NCBI GenBank assembly: GCA_030847615.1
Contig: JAUMIR010000004.1
Span: 273,319,501 to 273,383,500, forward strand
Length of the DNA: 64,000 nt
Direction of reading: 5' to 3'
From: Gambelia wislizenii
Taxonomy: Eukaryota; Chordata; Lepidosauria; Squamata; Crotaphytidae
Shown: piece after piece, positions 12,391 through 23,060 of the stretch
How positions within the stretch are numbered: the first letter of the stretch is position 1
Layout of the letters: each line of letters begins with the position of its first letter
Made by a program: the position numbers and the translations under genes
Notes under the pieces: generated by a model
Told to the model about the DNA's origin: nothing
The model's input: the letters and a program-made list of their open reading frames with translations, nothing else
Databases searched by the model: none

Positions 12391-12479
12391 GCAAGACACC
12401 ATATGGACAATTATGACTGAATTATATTCCATGCAATAAATAGTACAAACATCAAGAACATTAATTCTACAATTGAAAA
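12391..12479 (+). repeat. Arm A of an 89-bp inverted pair
   Basis: It is the reverse complement, with under ten mismatches, of 14363-14451 about 1.9 kb away. The arms have the same length. Two unrelated elements (the MITE at 12679-13279 and the Tigger at 13597-14021) lie between them, so the pair was closer before those insertions. Confidence 0.8.
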
Positions 12480-12678
12480 ATGTATATCTATGTAATACAA
12501 AGCTTAATATTAAACAGTACAAACAACAATGATATCAAGTCAATAATTGAAAAAGGTGCATACTGTATCCATATTCAGTACCAATACAATGCTTAATATT
12601 CCTACAGTGGTAAATCCAAAAATATATACACTGTGAACCAGAATATTAAAGGAGCAATAACAAATCTAGGGACAGAAT

Positions 12679-13279
12679 GGCCCCGTCTACACGATTTAAA
12701 TAATACGTACGGCGTGTGGAAGTTCGCGCTTCGGTACACACGGCTGTTCAGATTCACACGCATTCAAAAGAGGGGGGCTCGGTTATCCACCCTGAAATAC
12801 ACTCATGCGGCGTTCGGGGGGGAAAGCGGATCGCGATGTGAAATCTGTGCGCCATTCGGATGGCTGGCGTGTCTGTACGGTCTGTTCGCACACACACGAA
12901 TAGGCAGTGTAATCTGATTGTCTGAGTGAGTAGAGGGGGCAGGGCTAGCACAGAGGGAATTGGGAGTGGCCGCCATGTTGGTTTCCCAGCTAGTGAGAGT
13001 CCAGTACGTCCATGAATTTTATATATTTATTTATTTTTATTTTATATTGTAAATAGGGAAAACCGACTTTCCGCAAAGCAGGAAACTTTTTAAAAAAAAG
13101 CGGCGGGAGATTTAAAACCGCCGCTTGGCTTGCTCACTCCAGCCAGCTTCGGGAAGGGGACTCATACAGAGTTTAGGGGGATAAAAAATCATGTAGGTGG
13201 ATCGTATGCATACGAACGACAGCCTATTCATATTTTTTACCCCCAAAACGGATTTTTTTATGATCATGTAGATGCACCC
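12679..13279 (+). mobile_element. Harbinger-like MITE, family 4 (TSD AAT)
   Basis: The left end is GGCCCCGTCTACACGAT and the right end ATCATGTAGATGCACCC. AAT is directly duplicated at 12676-12678 and 13280-13282. The left terminus, including the following AAATAATAC, closely matches the right terminus of the coding Harbinger relic at 47656, so this is probably a deletion derivative of that family. The interior is CpG-rich for this window and has a small hairpin (GCGGCGG paired with CCGCCGC, about 13099-13125). Non-coding. Confidence 0.88.
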
Positions 13280-13408
13280 AATATCCTTGATGGCTCAATG
13301 TCCTGATGAGGATCCTGAAGTGAACATTTAAGTCAGGATCAGTATCCAAGGAAAAGGTGTGCTGCCAGAATCATATCCATGCAGCACCTCCAGAGCTCTA
13401 TTTAGCTA

Positions 13409-13432
13409 TTTCGACCCCAAAGTCTTCTTCAG
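13409..13432 (-). other. Hammerhead-like motif, degenerate
   Basis: On the minus strand the sequence is CTGAAGAA, then GAC, a six-base loop, GTC and GAAA. This resembles the CUGANGA...stem II...GAAA core of the minimal hammerhead ribozymes known in Penelope-like retroelements. An extra A at the junction and no proper stem III make it a weak candidate. Confidence 0.25.
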
Positions 13433-13596
13433 TGGGAATGAATTTTACTAATTTTAAATGAAATAAAGTAAGTGTATACTGTATATTAATATGAATTTAT
13501 ATGAATTTTAACATATATTATTTTAATATATATGAGTATAATCTCTTACCTATTGTAATAGTCCAATTGCTCATGGTTCACCATTCATTAAATATA

Positions 13597-14021
13597 CAGT
13601 TGTCCCTTAACATTCGCGGATGTGACATTTGCGGTTTTGAGTATTCGCGGGTTTGTCTCACCCTCCGTGCTTGTCTGTGTCTTCCCTTCCCTTCTAAAAG
13701 GAGAGACAACACAGACAAGCATGGAGTGTGAGGAAAAGCCTCTTAAACACTCCTCTGCTGGCCCTTCGCTCTCTTTGCAAGGAGAGCAAAAGACGAGGGA
13801 GGGCGATTGTTATATTTATTTATTTATTTATTTATTTATACCCCGCTCTTCAGCCACAAGGCTATCAGAGCAGCTTACAAATTGTTTTAAGCAATAGCAG
13901 TTTACACATCTACACTGCAATAAGCAGCTTCCAATGTGTGTTAGCTAATTGTTATTTGCGGTTTTTTCACATTCGTGGGGGTCTGGTGACCCTAACCCCC
14001 GCGAATGTGAAGGGATGACTG
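13597..14021. mobile_element. Tigger/pogo-type element with a SINE inside
   Basis: The left end is CAGTTGTCCC and the right end GGGATGACTG, with TA on both sides (13595-13596, 14022-14023). The inner phrases 'acattcgcgga', 'gagtattcgcggg' and 'cccgcgaatgtgaag' are typical of the group. A SINE occupies 13814-13947. The Tigger sequence resumes cleanly after it. Confidence 0.9.
13814..13947 (-). mobile_element. tRNA-derived SINE, 5'-truncated, nested in Tigger
   Basis: This is the 3' half of the SINE seen whole at 22.1 and 52.9 kb, read on the minus strand. It has the 'ccccgctcttcagccacaagg' region, a (TTTA)n tail at its left, and truncation at its right. An 8-bp duplication ATTGTTAT flanks it (13806-13813, 13948-13955), which proves insertion into the Tigger by target-primed reverse transcription. 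Confidence 0.9.
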
Positions 14022-14307
14022 TATTTCAATGGTAATTAAGTCTGTAAATAATTATAGTTCTGATTGCTTAAATTATTTTTAATAAACAAATAATTTTAAT
14101 TATTACAGTATCTAATTATTTAGGAGTCTTACCTCTATTATTTCATGCTTGACTTTAAAAGGGATTCAGCATGTAAAGAATTCTAAGATATCAAACCAAT
14201 ATATGAAGTTACTAAGGTTTAATTGGGTAATCAGGATAACCTTTGTCCTAGTAAGTTAGAGAGTGTCTTATTGAAGGTAGAACTCTGGTGTAGGATGAAA
14301 GCACTTA

Positions 14308-14709
14308 TTACAAAAAAGCTGTTAGGTCTAAGTGATCATTTAATCCTGTAGGTTTTAGTGAATTTTCAATTGTAGAATTAATGTTCTTGATGTTCGTACT
14401 GTTTATTGCGTGGAATATAATCCAGTCATAATTATACATATGGTGTCTTGCTGAATTTATATCTAGATCCTTGTAACACTCTCCTGTATTTTGTATTGAG
14501 TTGATCAAGTACACCAGAAGCTGACACAAAACCTGAAGGACTAGAATAGAATCCAAACTCCTGCTCTGTATTGAAATCTTATTATGGAAATCATATGACT
14601 GGTACTGTTCGTTTACAGCCCTAGCTGCTAGACTGGGTATAGAGCCATAAATGGTATCCTGTAGTAGGCCTGATTTCAGGGGGGAAATTAAGGAGTGTAG
14701 TTGACCCAT
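14308..14709 (-). other. 133-codon open frame, unrecognised
   Basis: The frame starts MGQLHSLISPLKSGLL and ends DHLDLTAFL. It has a hydrophobic middle (LVLQVLCQLLVYL) but no motif I recognise. The last third overlaps arm B of the inverted pair (14363-14451), which also occurs at 12391-12479. So at least that part belongs to a repeat, not to a unique gene. It may be a scrap of an old mobile element coding region, or chance. Confidence 0.3.
14363..14451 (-). repeat. Arm B of an 89-bp inverted pair
   Basis: Reverse complement of 12391-12479; see that entry. Confidence 0.8.
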
Positions 14710-15854
14710 CGCAATTTGTCCTATTGAATTATACAGAGCAGATTAGGTAGGATAATGTAGGTTAGCTGACCTGGTCTGGTTAGCTATCCTACTAGGCTTC
14801 ATACAAAAAAAACTATACCAAGCAAAGAAAGCTCCCCAAAACCAGGGTTGGAAGTCATGTAGCTTTCCAAATGATGTTGGACTGCAATTACCAGCATTCT
14901 TTATCATTGGCTATGCTGACTAGGGCTGCCAGCATGTGCAATCCAATGTATGGAAGGCCACACAATTCCCACCCCTGCTATAAATGTATAAATGTTCTTG
15001 CAACATTTTCATGCCATCCTTTCTCTCTCTCTGGTAAGAGATGTTATTCTTCACCATCTCTTGGGAAGCTTGGGAACTGATTTCCTCACCATTCTTTTCT
15101 TGATAGCTGAGACCTGGTGACATGAGATGGGGTAAGATCTTCACCTCCCAAATGGTGATCTCAATAGTACTTTCTAGAAGATGAGTGGTAACTGAATATA
15201 AAACCCCCACAACATGATGGGTGTCTTTGTTTAAGCCTAGAGAGGGAAAGTTACCTCTCTGTTTAGGGAATTCTGTGGCCCAAGGAAAACAATCCATTAC
15301 CATAAATAGCCAGTGGCCAGGAGCCCTTACACTTTAACCACCATGACAACAACCTATGAAAACATGGGCTTTGCAGTTTGGTGAGGCACTCTCTCTGAAC
15401 TCTCTGGCTGATAATTCTAAATAATCTTCTCTAAACTGCAAACCCCAGAATTCCATAGTTTGAAACCGTGGCAGTTAAAGTGAAATAATATACTATACTT
15501 GTGTAGCAAGAAAGAGCTCTGTATATACATTCTACTTTCAATGCCTGAAGGGACCTGTGAGAACTTTCTTTGCATTTGCTGTTGTTTCTGCATCCATATT
15601 ATGACCTGTGTACCACTATGAAAGCTGTCATTGTATCATATCAGTGCCATTGTTTTATTTCAACTAGTCCATGAATCCGATTTGGCCAGGACCTGGGTGG
15701 ATCAGGCTCTCAAGATCAGTATACATTCATTTGTATGTGTAATTCTTCATCTACCATGCAACTACATGGCAGAGAAAACATAGCACGGCACACTGGAGAT
15801 GACATCACAGCTTTTTAATGTCTTGTGATGGTTTTCTGCTTGACTTATGGCCAG
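14710..15854. other. No gene; degenerate palindromic MITE inside
   Basis: At 15331-15492 the sequence goes from 'actttaaccaccatgacaac' to 'ccgtggcagttaaagtg', with 'tttgcagtttggtgaggca' and 'ctgcaaaccccagaattcc' between. This is a worn relative of the palindromic MITE at 8770-8991. I see nothing else. Confidence 0.5.
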
Positions 15855-16241
15855 AACCTCCCAAAGGGCCTTTTTGGTAATCACTCCCAAATTATGGAAT
15901 AGCCTGCTGAACGAGATCCATCAGATGATGAGCTTGAGTAGCTTTAAAAAAGCACTAAAGACAGATCTCTTTCAGCAGGCTTTTCCTGATTAGATCCTGG
16001 CCTCAGGAGCTGCATCTCCTGGCCTCTTTTAGTTTTGCTGGCTGTTGATTTTTGTATTTGTTTATTTATGTGATTTTAGTTTAGGTGGATTTTAATTTGA
16101 TACTAATTTAATATCTTTTTATGGGGGAGGGTGGGGGTGGGTGGTGCTTAGGGATTTTACTCAGTATTTTTGTATTTTAATTGTTGTATACCGCCCCGAT
16201 TGTTTTTAACAGAGGGACAGGATGATGATGATGATGATGAT
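15855..16241 (+). mobile_element. L2-type LINE 3' end
   Basis: Starts within the last codons of the L2 ORF2, encoding a worn version of FLVIAPKLWNDLPNEI as seen at 20.7 kb. It then follows the same 3' UTR as the 20.0-21.2 kb copy, including the 'gggagggtgggggtggg' stretch. It ends in (GAT)n at 16221-16241. Confidence 0.88.
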
Positions 16242-17314
16242 TAGAAAACTCCAGACCATCTTCCATTTCATCAGTAATAAATGTAATTAATATTTGATAT
16301 GGATGATTTCAACTATCTGAACAATTCGTAAGGAACAGCATCCACCGAATAGCAATGTTTTGTGCACTGTGAATGATAAAAACATGTAGTATGTCATTTA
16401 CTGTGAAGCTGAATCCAAGTTGAATCATTGAAGTGACTTTAGTCTGACATGAGTCTGAGTCAATTGACGTGAGTCTACATCACTGGGACATGTCAGATGT
16501 TTCCAGACTTGCCCTTAATTCCATCAACTCCATAAATTGAAGATAGCCAAACTCCTTACACTGAAGAGTTACATGTTTATATTTTCATATAGCAAGTAGC
16601 CATTTAGCACATAGCAACAGTATAATTGCATGGGCTTGTAATTTGTAGGAGGAAAACACACTTTTTGAGCATGTTGTCCTTGGATGCCTGTATCCCATGG
16701 AGTAACAATTGCTTGTTCTCATTATTACACTGCAGAATGTAGTTTTAGTAAAGTGTGGTAGCAGTTAATTTTGCAGTAAGTGAAGCTCCTGAGAAGACTG
16801 TTAGATATTTCTTTTCATTTTATTCATTTGCTTTAAAGGGTAGTTGGAAGTCACAATGGAAATGCTTAGGAAATGTTTGTGATTCATGGTAAATAGATTG
16901 TCTATTCCTGGCATAGATTTTTAAAAGCAGGCAACATATTGCTACTCCAAATTGCTCCAGCTAATTTCTACCTCATTAAGATCTGATTTTAGGTCTTTGT
17001 GGGCCCATGCCTAGTTTAGAAAGACATTTGTTTCTTCTTAAACCTAATTCCAAATCAGTGTATATGGGCAGTTGCAGCATAAACTGACCTAGGTTGCATA
17101 AACAGGCATTAAACTGCCTAGACACAGCCTGGTATACATCAGTTGAAAGTACCAGGATATGCTTAACATATTGATTACCAAGTGAATTGGTTACCTTAGC
17201 AACTGAAACTATGAAAGCTTAGAAGCTCTTGCTATACTTACGCCTTCCATTACCTTTTTGGTGCTTTTTTAATGTCATAAAAAGAGAGAAACAGATAATG
17301 GGGGCATAGACTGG
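16242..17314. other. No gene recognised
   Basis: AT-rich, repeat-poor sequence. No frame or mobile element that I can support. Confidence 0.45.
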
Positions 17315-17639
17315 GGATTTTTTCAGATGGGGAAAAAACCCCAAGGAGTTCGGGAGATGAATGGGGCTGTCACACTTACACAGCCCCATTTCAGACAGCC
17401 CCATCCTCCTCCGTTCTCCTCTGTCCTCCTCCCAACCTTCCCCTGTGCTGCTGGCACCACTTTTTATTGATGGAAAACCTCCGTGAATAAAAAGCAGCAC
17501 CCGCAGCATGGAGGAATCTTGGGAGGAGGTCGGGAGGAGGACAGAGGAAAACGGGACTGTCTGAAATGGGGCTGTGTAAACACGACAGTCTCATTCTTCT
17601 CCTGACCTCCTCAGGGTTCCCCCCCATCTGAAAAAGTCC
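17315..17639. mobile_element. Palindromic Harbinger-like MITE, family 6
   Basis: The left end is GGATTTTTTCAGATGGGG and the right end CCCCATCTGAAAAAGTCC. The arms extend inward: 'ctccgttctcctctgtcctcc' on the left pairs with 'ggaggacagaggaaaacgg' on the right, around a centre near 17470. The outer triplets are TGG and TGA, a near match. Relatives are at 30656-30979 and 33683-34033. Confidence 0.82.
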
Positions 17640-19129
17640 TGAGTGTCCACTGGCTATTCACTCAGAGAAACAGGAAGTGGCTTTCTGAACTCTGCTTGAT
17701 AATGAATCTATGCCAAACATCCTGTATATAGGTCATAATGGCTAGACTCTTGCCGGTGTCTTATGCATGTATAAGTCCACCACCACCACCAGAAGTGGTT
17801 AGATATTTTTGTCTGATCCAGAATGGCTGGAACCAGAGTTATGCATGCAGTGCCATTACACATGGATGTGCATGCACACAGTTGCACACTGCAAATGCAC
17901 ATGCACACTTGGCTGTGCTTTGATTTGCACAACATCACAACCCACTAACAAGATGCAATACATATGCTCCATCTCCTCAGTATAGGATCTTAGCCAATGT
18001 CTTTGTGAGATCTAGGATACAGATTTCTTTAACATGCTGATGTATCTAAAACTGTGAAAAGTATTACACACATTATGTATTGATAAACTTACAGCTATAA
18101 GGGATGTTCACTGAAGTCAGATCAGATAGGGCTCGCTATAACCTTGGATAAAACTAAGGGGCTAAATCCAAAGCTGCAGTAGTGGAGCTTTGGATTTATG
18201 GCCATAACATAATTTTGTCTCATTTATTGTGAAGCCCTCTCGAATAGCCCTCTGCACCAATTGAAAACTGACCCCAGAGGGTTTCCCAGCTCTCCAGTTT
18301 TGTGCTTGGAGGCTGCATTGAGGAGGGAAGGTCCTACCTTCCTATTTTCACCACTCTGCCAGCAGAAGTCCATCACTGGATCCTGGCCAAGATGTTTATG
18401 CTGAGTGTGGTCCCAGTGTAGGTAGCACTTTCCTTTGTAAGGTGATGAAGAGAGAACAATTATTTTGTCATCCCCATTTCAAAACATAATCAAAGAAGTT
18501 CTGACTCTGAGATTGGGTAGATCCAGGAATTAAGTTACCTGAAAGGCCTTAGTAAGTTAGCTTAGGGAAATGTCTCCAAATGTACTAATATAACATGAAC
18601 AATTAGATTACAAACAGTAGAAAACAATTTAAGACAGTTGGGCATGAATATCTACATGACTTTCATCCTGATTATTACAACTGAGTGCATTCTGTGTTTA
18701 TAACCTGAGAACAGTACATGAGAAATGGCCTTCAGACCTCTTAGTTTTTCTACTGTGTTTTGATCAATATGTATAATTTATTTCCAAAATTATTCCTAAC
18801 CATTTTATGCATCTGAATGAAGAAGTAGATTTAATTTATAAGGTGCCATGTAACTCTGCCTTTTTATTGCTACGCACAACCAGCCCAGAAAACCAGTTTT
18901 CCAAGCTCTGTGTATAACTGACTGTTCCAGAATATAACCCAGCAGCCCATACTGCCTCACTCTTCTTTTTAACATTGTTCTTTGAGGTACATGCAGTCTA
19001 ATCTAACTCACATCTGCTTTGAAATAGATCCCACTGGTTTCACTGGAATTTACTCCCAAGGAATTGTGTTTAAGATTAAAGCCCTCATGCACTGTTTTAG
19101 ATTTGTTATTGTTGTGCTGATTCATGTTT
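17640..19129. other. No gene recognised
   Basis: Mostly repeat-poor. A phrase near 19026-19075 ('gatcccactggtttcactgg', 'tttactcccaagg') resembles a short dispersed repeat common in reptiles, but its ends are not clear. Confidence 0.4.
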
Positions 19130-19905
19130 AGAGGGGCTAGCAGGGGCCTCCTCAGTAGCCCAAGCTGGTTGAAGGGCAATATGCTATCAGAGAATGTGGG
19201 AAAGACCCTTCATTCCAGTTATGGAATGCCCATCCCTTAGAGATCCAACTGGCACCTACTATATGTTGATGTCATTCTGGTAGCTAGTGAAAACATGGTT
19301 GTCCACAAAACCTTTTGAGCCTAACTGGTTTTATACAGATCCATACATGTGCATGGTTTTGAATTGTCCTAAAGTATTTTGACTGGTTTTAATCTGCCTT
19401 CTTTTAACTTGCTAACTTGTTTAATATGTGTTTAGCCTTTTAAAATCATTTTTTTACTTTTACTGTTTACATTGTTTTAAATTCATCATGTTGATTTGAT
19501 TGTAGACCACTCTGAGGAGAATATCACATGGGGGAAATAACCCCCGCAGAGATCAGGAGAGAAACGGGGCTGTTCCACTGACAGTGCTCAGTTTCACACA
19601 CACCCTTCCTTCTCCCAATCTCCCATCATCCTCCCTCCGTCATGCTTCCATTTCCCTCCCACTATGCTCCACTATTTTTTACTAACAAATAACGTTCATT
19701 AGTAAAAAAAATATTGGAAGGGAAATGGAAGCAGGATGGAGGGAGGACGACAGGAGATCAGGAGAAGAAAGGTGGCGTGCAAAACAGAGCGCTGGCAGCG
19801 GAACAGCCCCGCTTCTCTCCCGATCTCCATGGGGGTTATTTCACCCATGTGAAAATCTCTTGAGAGTTTAGACAGAAGACAGGAAAATAAATAATAAATA
19901 CATTA
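19130..19905 (+). mobile_element. L2-like LINE 3' end, split by a MITE
   Basis: A worn L2-like tail ('ttatggaatgcccatccct', then a T-rich 3' UTR) reaches 'tgtagaccactctga' at 19515, is split by the MITE at 19516-19860, and ends with 'aaaataaataataaa'. Confidence 0.65.
19516..19860. mobile_element. Palindromic Harbinger-like MITE, family 5 (TSD TGA)
   Basis: The left end is GGAGAATATCACATGGG and the right end CCCATGTGAAAATCTCT. TGA is duplicated at 19513-19515 and 19861-19863. The arms cover nearly the whole element: 'cccccgcagagatcaggag' pairs with 'ctcccgatctccatggggg'. It has a sister copy at 27435-27766, also with TGA. Confidence 0.9.
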
Positions 19906-20036
19906 ATCTTATGTCATGATAAATTTTCATTTTCCCTTTAACAAGCTATTGCACTTTATCCCAATGTTGTTCTCTTAACATCCACCAATGGTATAAGCAC
20001 TAAAAGCACACATTCACATGTCACTCTAATTGTAAA

Positions 20037-21165
20037 TCAGTACGCTGATGACACCCAGATCTATTTCTCCTTCTCCCAATCGTCGGCCTCGAATTCCGAT
20101 GGCGTCTCTCCTCTTAATGATTGTCTTAAAGCAGTAATGGGCTGGATGAGGAAAAACAGATTGAGATTAAATCCAGACAAAACGGAGGTGCTCACGGTAG
20201 CAGCCCCAAAACCAGGAGTTGGGTTGCAACCTCCAGTCCTGGACGGGGTCACACTCTCCATTAAGGACTGTGTTCACAGTCTGGGGGTGCTCCTTGATTT
20301 ATCGCTTCAGATGACGAGTCAGGTAAATGCAACGGTCAGGAGCGCCTGTTATCAGCTTCAGCTGATACGCCAGCTGCGCCCTTTCCTGGAAGTAAGGGAC
20401 CTTGAGACTGTGGTGCACATTCTGGTAACCTCCCATCTAGATTTCTGCAATGTGCTCTACATGGGGCTACCCTCATGCTTGGTCCAGAAACTTCAGTTGG
20501 TACAAAATATGGCAGCCAGTGTGGTCTCGGGAACATCTCGGAGAGACTATATAACTCCAGTATTAAAATCTCTCCACTGGCTGTCTATCAGTTTCTGGGC
20601 CCAGTATAAGGTGTTGGTTATTACCTTTAAAGCCCTAAATGGCTTGGGTCCAACTTATCTCCAGAATCGCCTGCTCCCATACAATCCTCCCCGCGCACTC
20701 CGGTCCTCTGGGAGGAATTTGCTTCAGCCACAAAAATCTAGGCTGTCTGCAACCTCCCAGAGGGCCTTTTTGGTAATCGCCCCCAAATTGTGGAATGACC
20801 TGCCGAATGAGATCCGTCAGATGACAAACCTGAATAGCTTTAAAAAAGCACTAAAGATGGATCTCTTTCGGCAGGCCTTTCCTAATTAGATCCCGGCCTC
20901 AGGAGCTCCTGGCCTCTTTTAGTCTGCTGGCCATTTATTGTATGTATTGTATTTATTCTTTTTAAATGTGATTTTAGAGTAGTTGCTTTTTAATTTATAT
21001 TTGTTTAATATCTTTTTATGGGGAGGGTGGGGGTGGGTGGTGTTTAGGGATTTTTATCTGTATTGTACTTTAATTTTTGTAAGCCACCCTGATTGTTTTA
21101 ACACGAGGGGCGGGGTATAAATAAATATTATTATTATTATTACTATTATTATTATTATTATTAAT
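20037..21165 (+). mobile_element. L2-type LINE, 5'-truncated, longest L2 frame
   Basis: The sequence enters at YADDTQIYF, the catalytic palm box of the reverse transcriptase (20041-20067), in a frame with a stop before 20137. The main open frame 20137-20889 (250 residues) then gives the thumb and C-terminal region: RLNPDKTEVLTV, LGVLLDLSLQMTSQV, LVTSHLDFCNVLYMGLP, SRRDYITPVLKSLHWL, YKVLVITFKALNGLGP and FLVIAPKLWNDLPNEIRQ. It ends at an ordinary stop (20887-20889). The 3' UTR has 'gtaagccaccctgattg' and 'gaggggcggggtataaata', followed by an (ATT)n tail at 21125-21163. It is one of the youngest L2 copies here, judging by its intact frame. Nothing upstream of motif C is left, so it is inactive. 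Confidence 0.95.
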
Positions 21166-22147
21166 CAAGTATAGGACAGAGAGAATTCAACACAAGAGGA
21201 AGTAACCTATCTATCAGGACAAAGATTGTCCTGATAAATGTGTACGCTGATAATTATGTGAGCACAAAAGTGGGGCTTAGGACTAAATCCACTTACTAGT
21301 TCCAGCTGGGGTTGGAACTAACAGAACTTACCTAAGCACTGACTTACCAAATTCTCATTGACTTAACAGGTCTACTGTAGTTAGTAATAACTATTAGTTT
21401 AAGCCTTGGAATGCTGATATTTGTTCAAGCACACGCCAACTATAAAGGAAAAGCAGTTATGAAGTGTTCATTAAAATAGTACTTCCTGGACGGAGCCTAC
21501 TCAGGAGTGTTAATACTTCAGAAGAAAATCTGTTTCCAACCCCTTTGGCAGATAAATGGCCTCTGCCTTCATTTGAAAGCAAGTTCTGTAATGGGCCTGT
21601 AAGAAAGAACAAGTCGATGATGTGACAATGATTGTATTAGAGGTGAATTTACAAGGGTGGGGGGAGAGAGAGAGAGAATAAGCCAAGAACTATAAAGGAA
21701 ACTGGACAACACTTTTTGGATTTTTACAGATTTTGTCCTAACCCATTGTCATACCTCTCCTATAGTCACGAAATCTTCTGTACCATTACCAGTAGCACCT
21801 CATTTTAGTTTTCCTCAATTCTGAATAAAAGTGTTTTTGAAAAGCTGTAATTACAGAGGTTACAAATGATCTAAATCAACACAGCTGGCCCTGGAACAGT
21901 TCCAGCACATAATCACCTGTCATGTGTGCTAATTCCTGCTATGAGTAAAGCCTATTATTTCCAGTAGGATCCGACAGCTCCATTGTCAAAAATGTCGTCC
22001 CTTAATATGGCAGATTGGGTTTGTCTGCTCCTGGCTCTCAATCTTTCCTATGTCAGATTGAGTTAAGAGTGTGTGTTAATGCTTTGAAAGATAAGGGTTT
22101 CTCCCCCTCCTCTTCCTTTTCTTTTTACTAGTCCTAAGCCAATATTG
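21166..22147. other. No gene recognised
   Basis: Repeat-poor apart from a short (GA)n tract at 21664-21678. Confidence 0.45.
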
Positions 22148-22433
22148 TCCTGGTGCCCTGGTGGCGCAGTGGTTAAATGCCAGCACTGCAAGTCACCATG
22201 TTGCAAGTTCGATCCCAGAGGGCTGCAAGGTTCACTCAGCCTTCCATCCTTTTGTAGGTCGGTAAAGTGAGGACCTGGCTTGTGGGGACAATTAGCTAAC
22301 ACACATTGGAAACTGCTTAATGCAGTGCAGATGTGCAAATTGCTATTGCTTAAAACAATTTGTAAGCCGCTCTGATAGCCTTGTGGCTGAAGAGCGGGGT
22401 ATAAATAAATAAATAAATAAATAAATATTGCCA
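22148..22433 (+). mobile_element. tRNA-derived SINE, full length
   Basis: Box A of the RNA polymerase III promoter is visible as TGGCGCAGTGGTTAAATG (22162 onward) and box B as AGTTCGATCCC (about 22206). The middle is 'taggtcggtaaagtgaggac'. The tail 'gaagagcggggtataaata' then (AATA)n resembles L2-like LINE 3' ends, so an L2-type enzyme probably mobilises it (inference). AATATTG occurs at both edges (22141-22147 and 22434-22440) as the target duplication. Confidence 0.92.
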
Positions 22434-22954
22434 ACAGGAGACTAAAGACAATGCAATTATCTCATATGAAATACAGTTGAGGTAACCATGTTGCGAAATT
22501 ACACAGGCTTGACTTTCCAGTAATGTTGCTTTTATAAACAGTGAACAGGGCCCACAGCAAAGGAAGACAACACAATAGTTAATGTTTTGTAAGTGGGGGA
22601 AAGCTAGTATTTGTATTTACCACATTCAAGAAGGATTTATTTAGTACTTTCCTGGAAACAGATTTTTTTCCAGTTCTCCTTTGTTCTCCCAGGATTCATT
22701 AGGGGTGAGGAATCATATGCATTGTAGAAAGATCCATTTAAAGCTTATGATGTACAGCTTTCTCTGGGTATTTTTGCATGGACAAAGGTAAACTACAACC
22801 AAATAAACCAGTAATTCTTGGCTTAGTTGTTCTTCCTTCTCTTTGACAGTAATGTATTGCCACTGCTATTTCCATCACATCTCAGGTACCCCTATATTGC
22901 TGCTGCTAATTTTATTTCAAATCTACTCTATGAACAATCAGCATCAGGCTTCAG

Positions 22955-22987
22955 ATGGATGGATGGATGGATGGATGGATGGATGGA
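22955..22987 (+). repeat. (GGAT)n microsatellite
   Basis: Eight tetranucleotide units. It is followed to about 23060 by an antisense L2-like 3' end stub ('tattccacccctcagcc', 'cagagctgcttac'), so it probably grew from that element's tail. Confidence 0.8.
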
Positions 22988-23060
22988 AGGACAGGCGGGC
23001 TGACTGCAGTTTTATTCCACCCCTCAGCCAAAGGCCTTCAGAGCTGCTTACATAAAGAAA

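Noticed and set aside
20137..20889. 250-codon open frame as a host gene
   Set aside because: It is the L2 ORF2 C-terminus and is followed by an L2 3' UTR with an (ATT)n tail.
22150..22225. tRNA gene
   Set aside because: Boxes A and B are present, but the body does not fold as a tRNA. The sequence continues as a SINE, and two more copies exist in the window.
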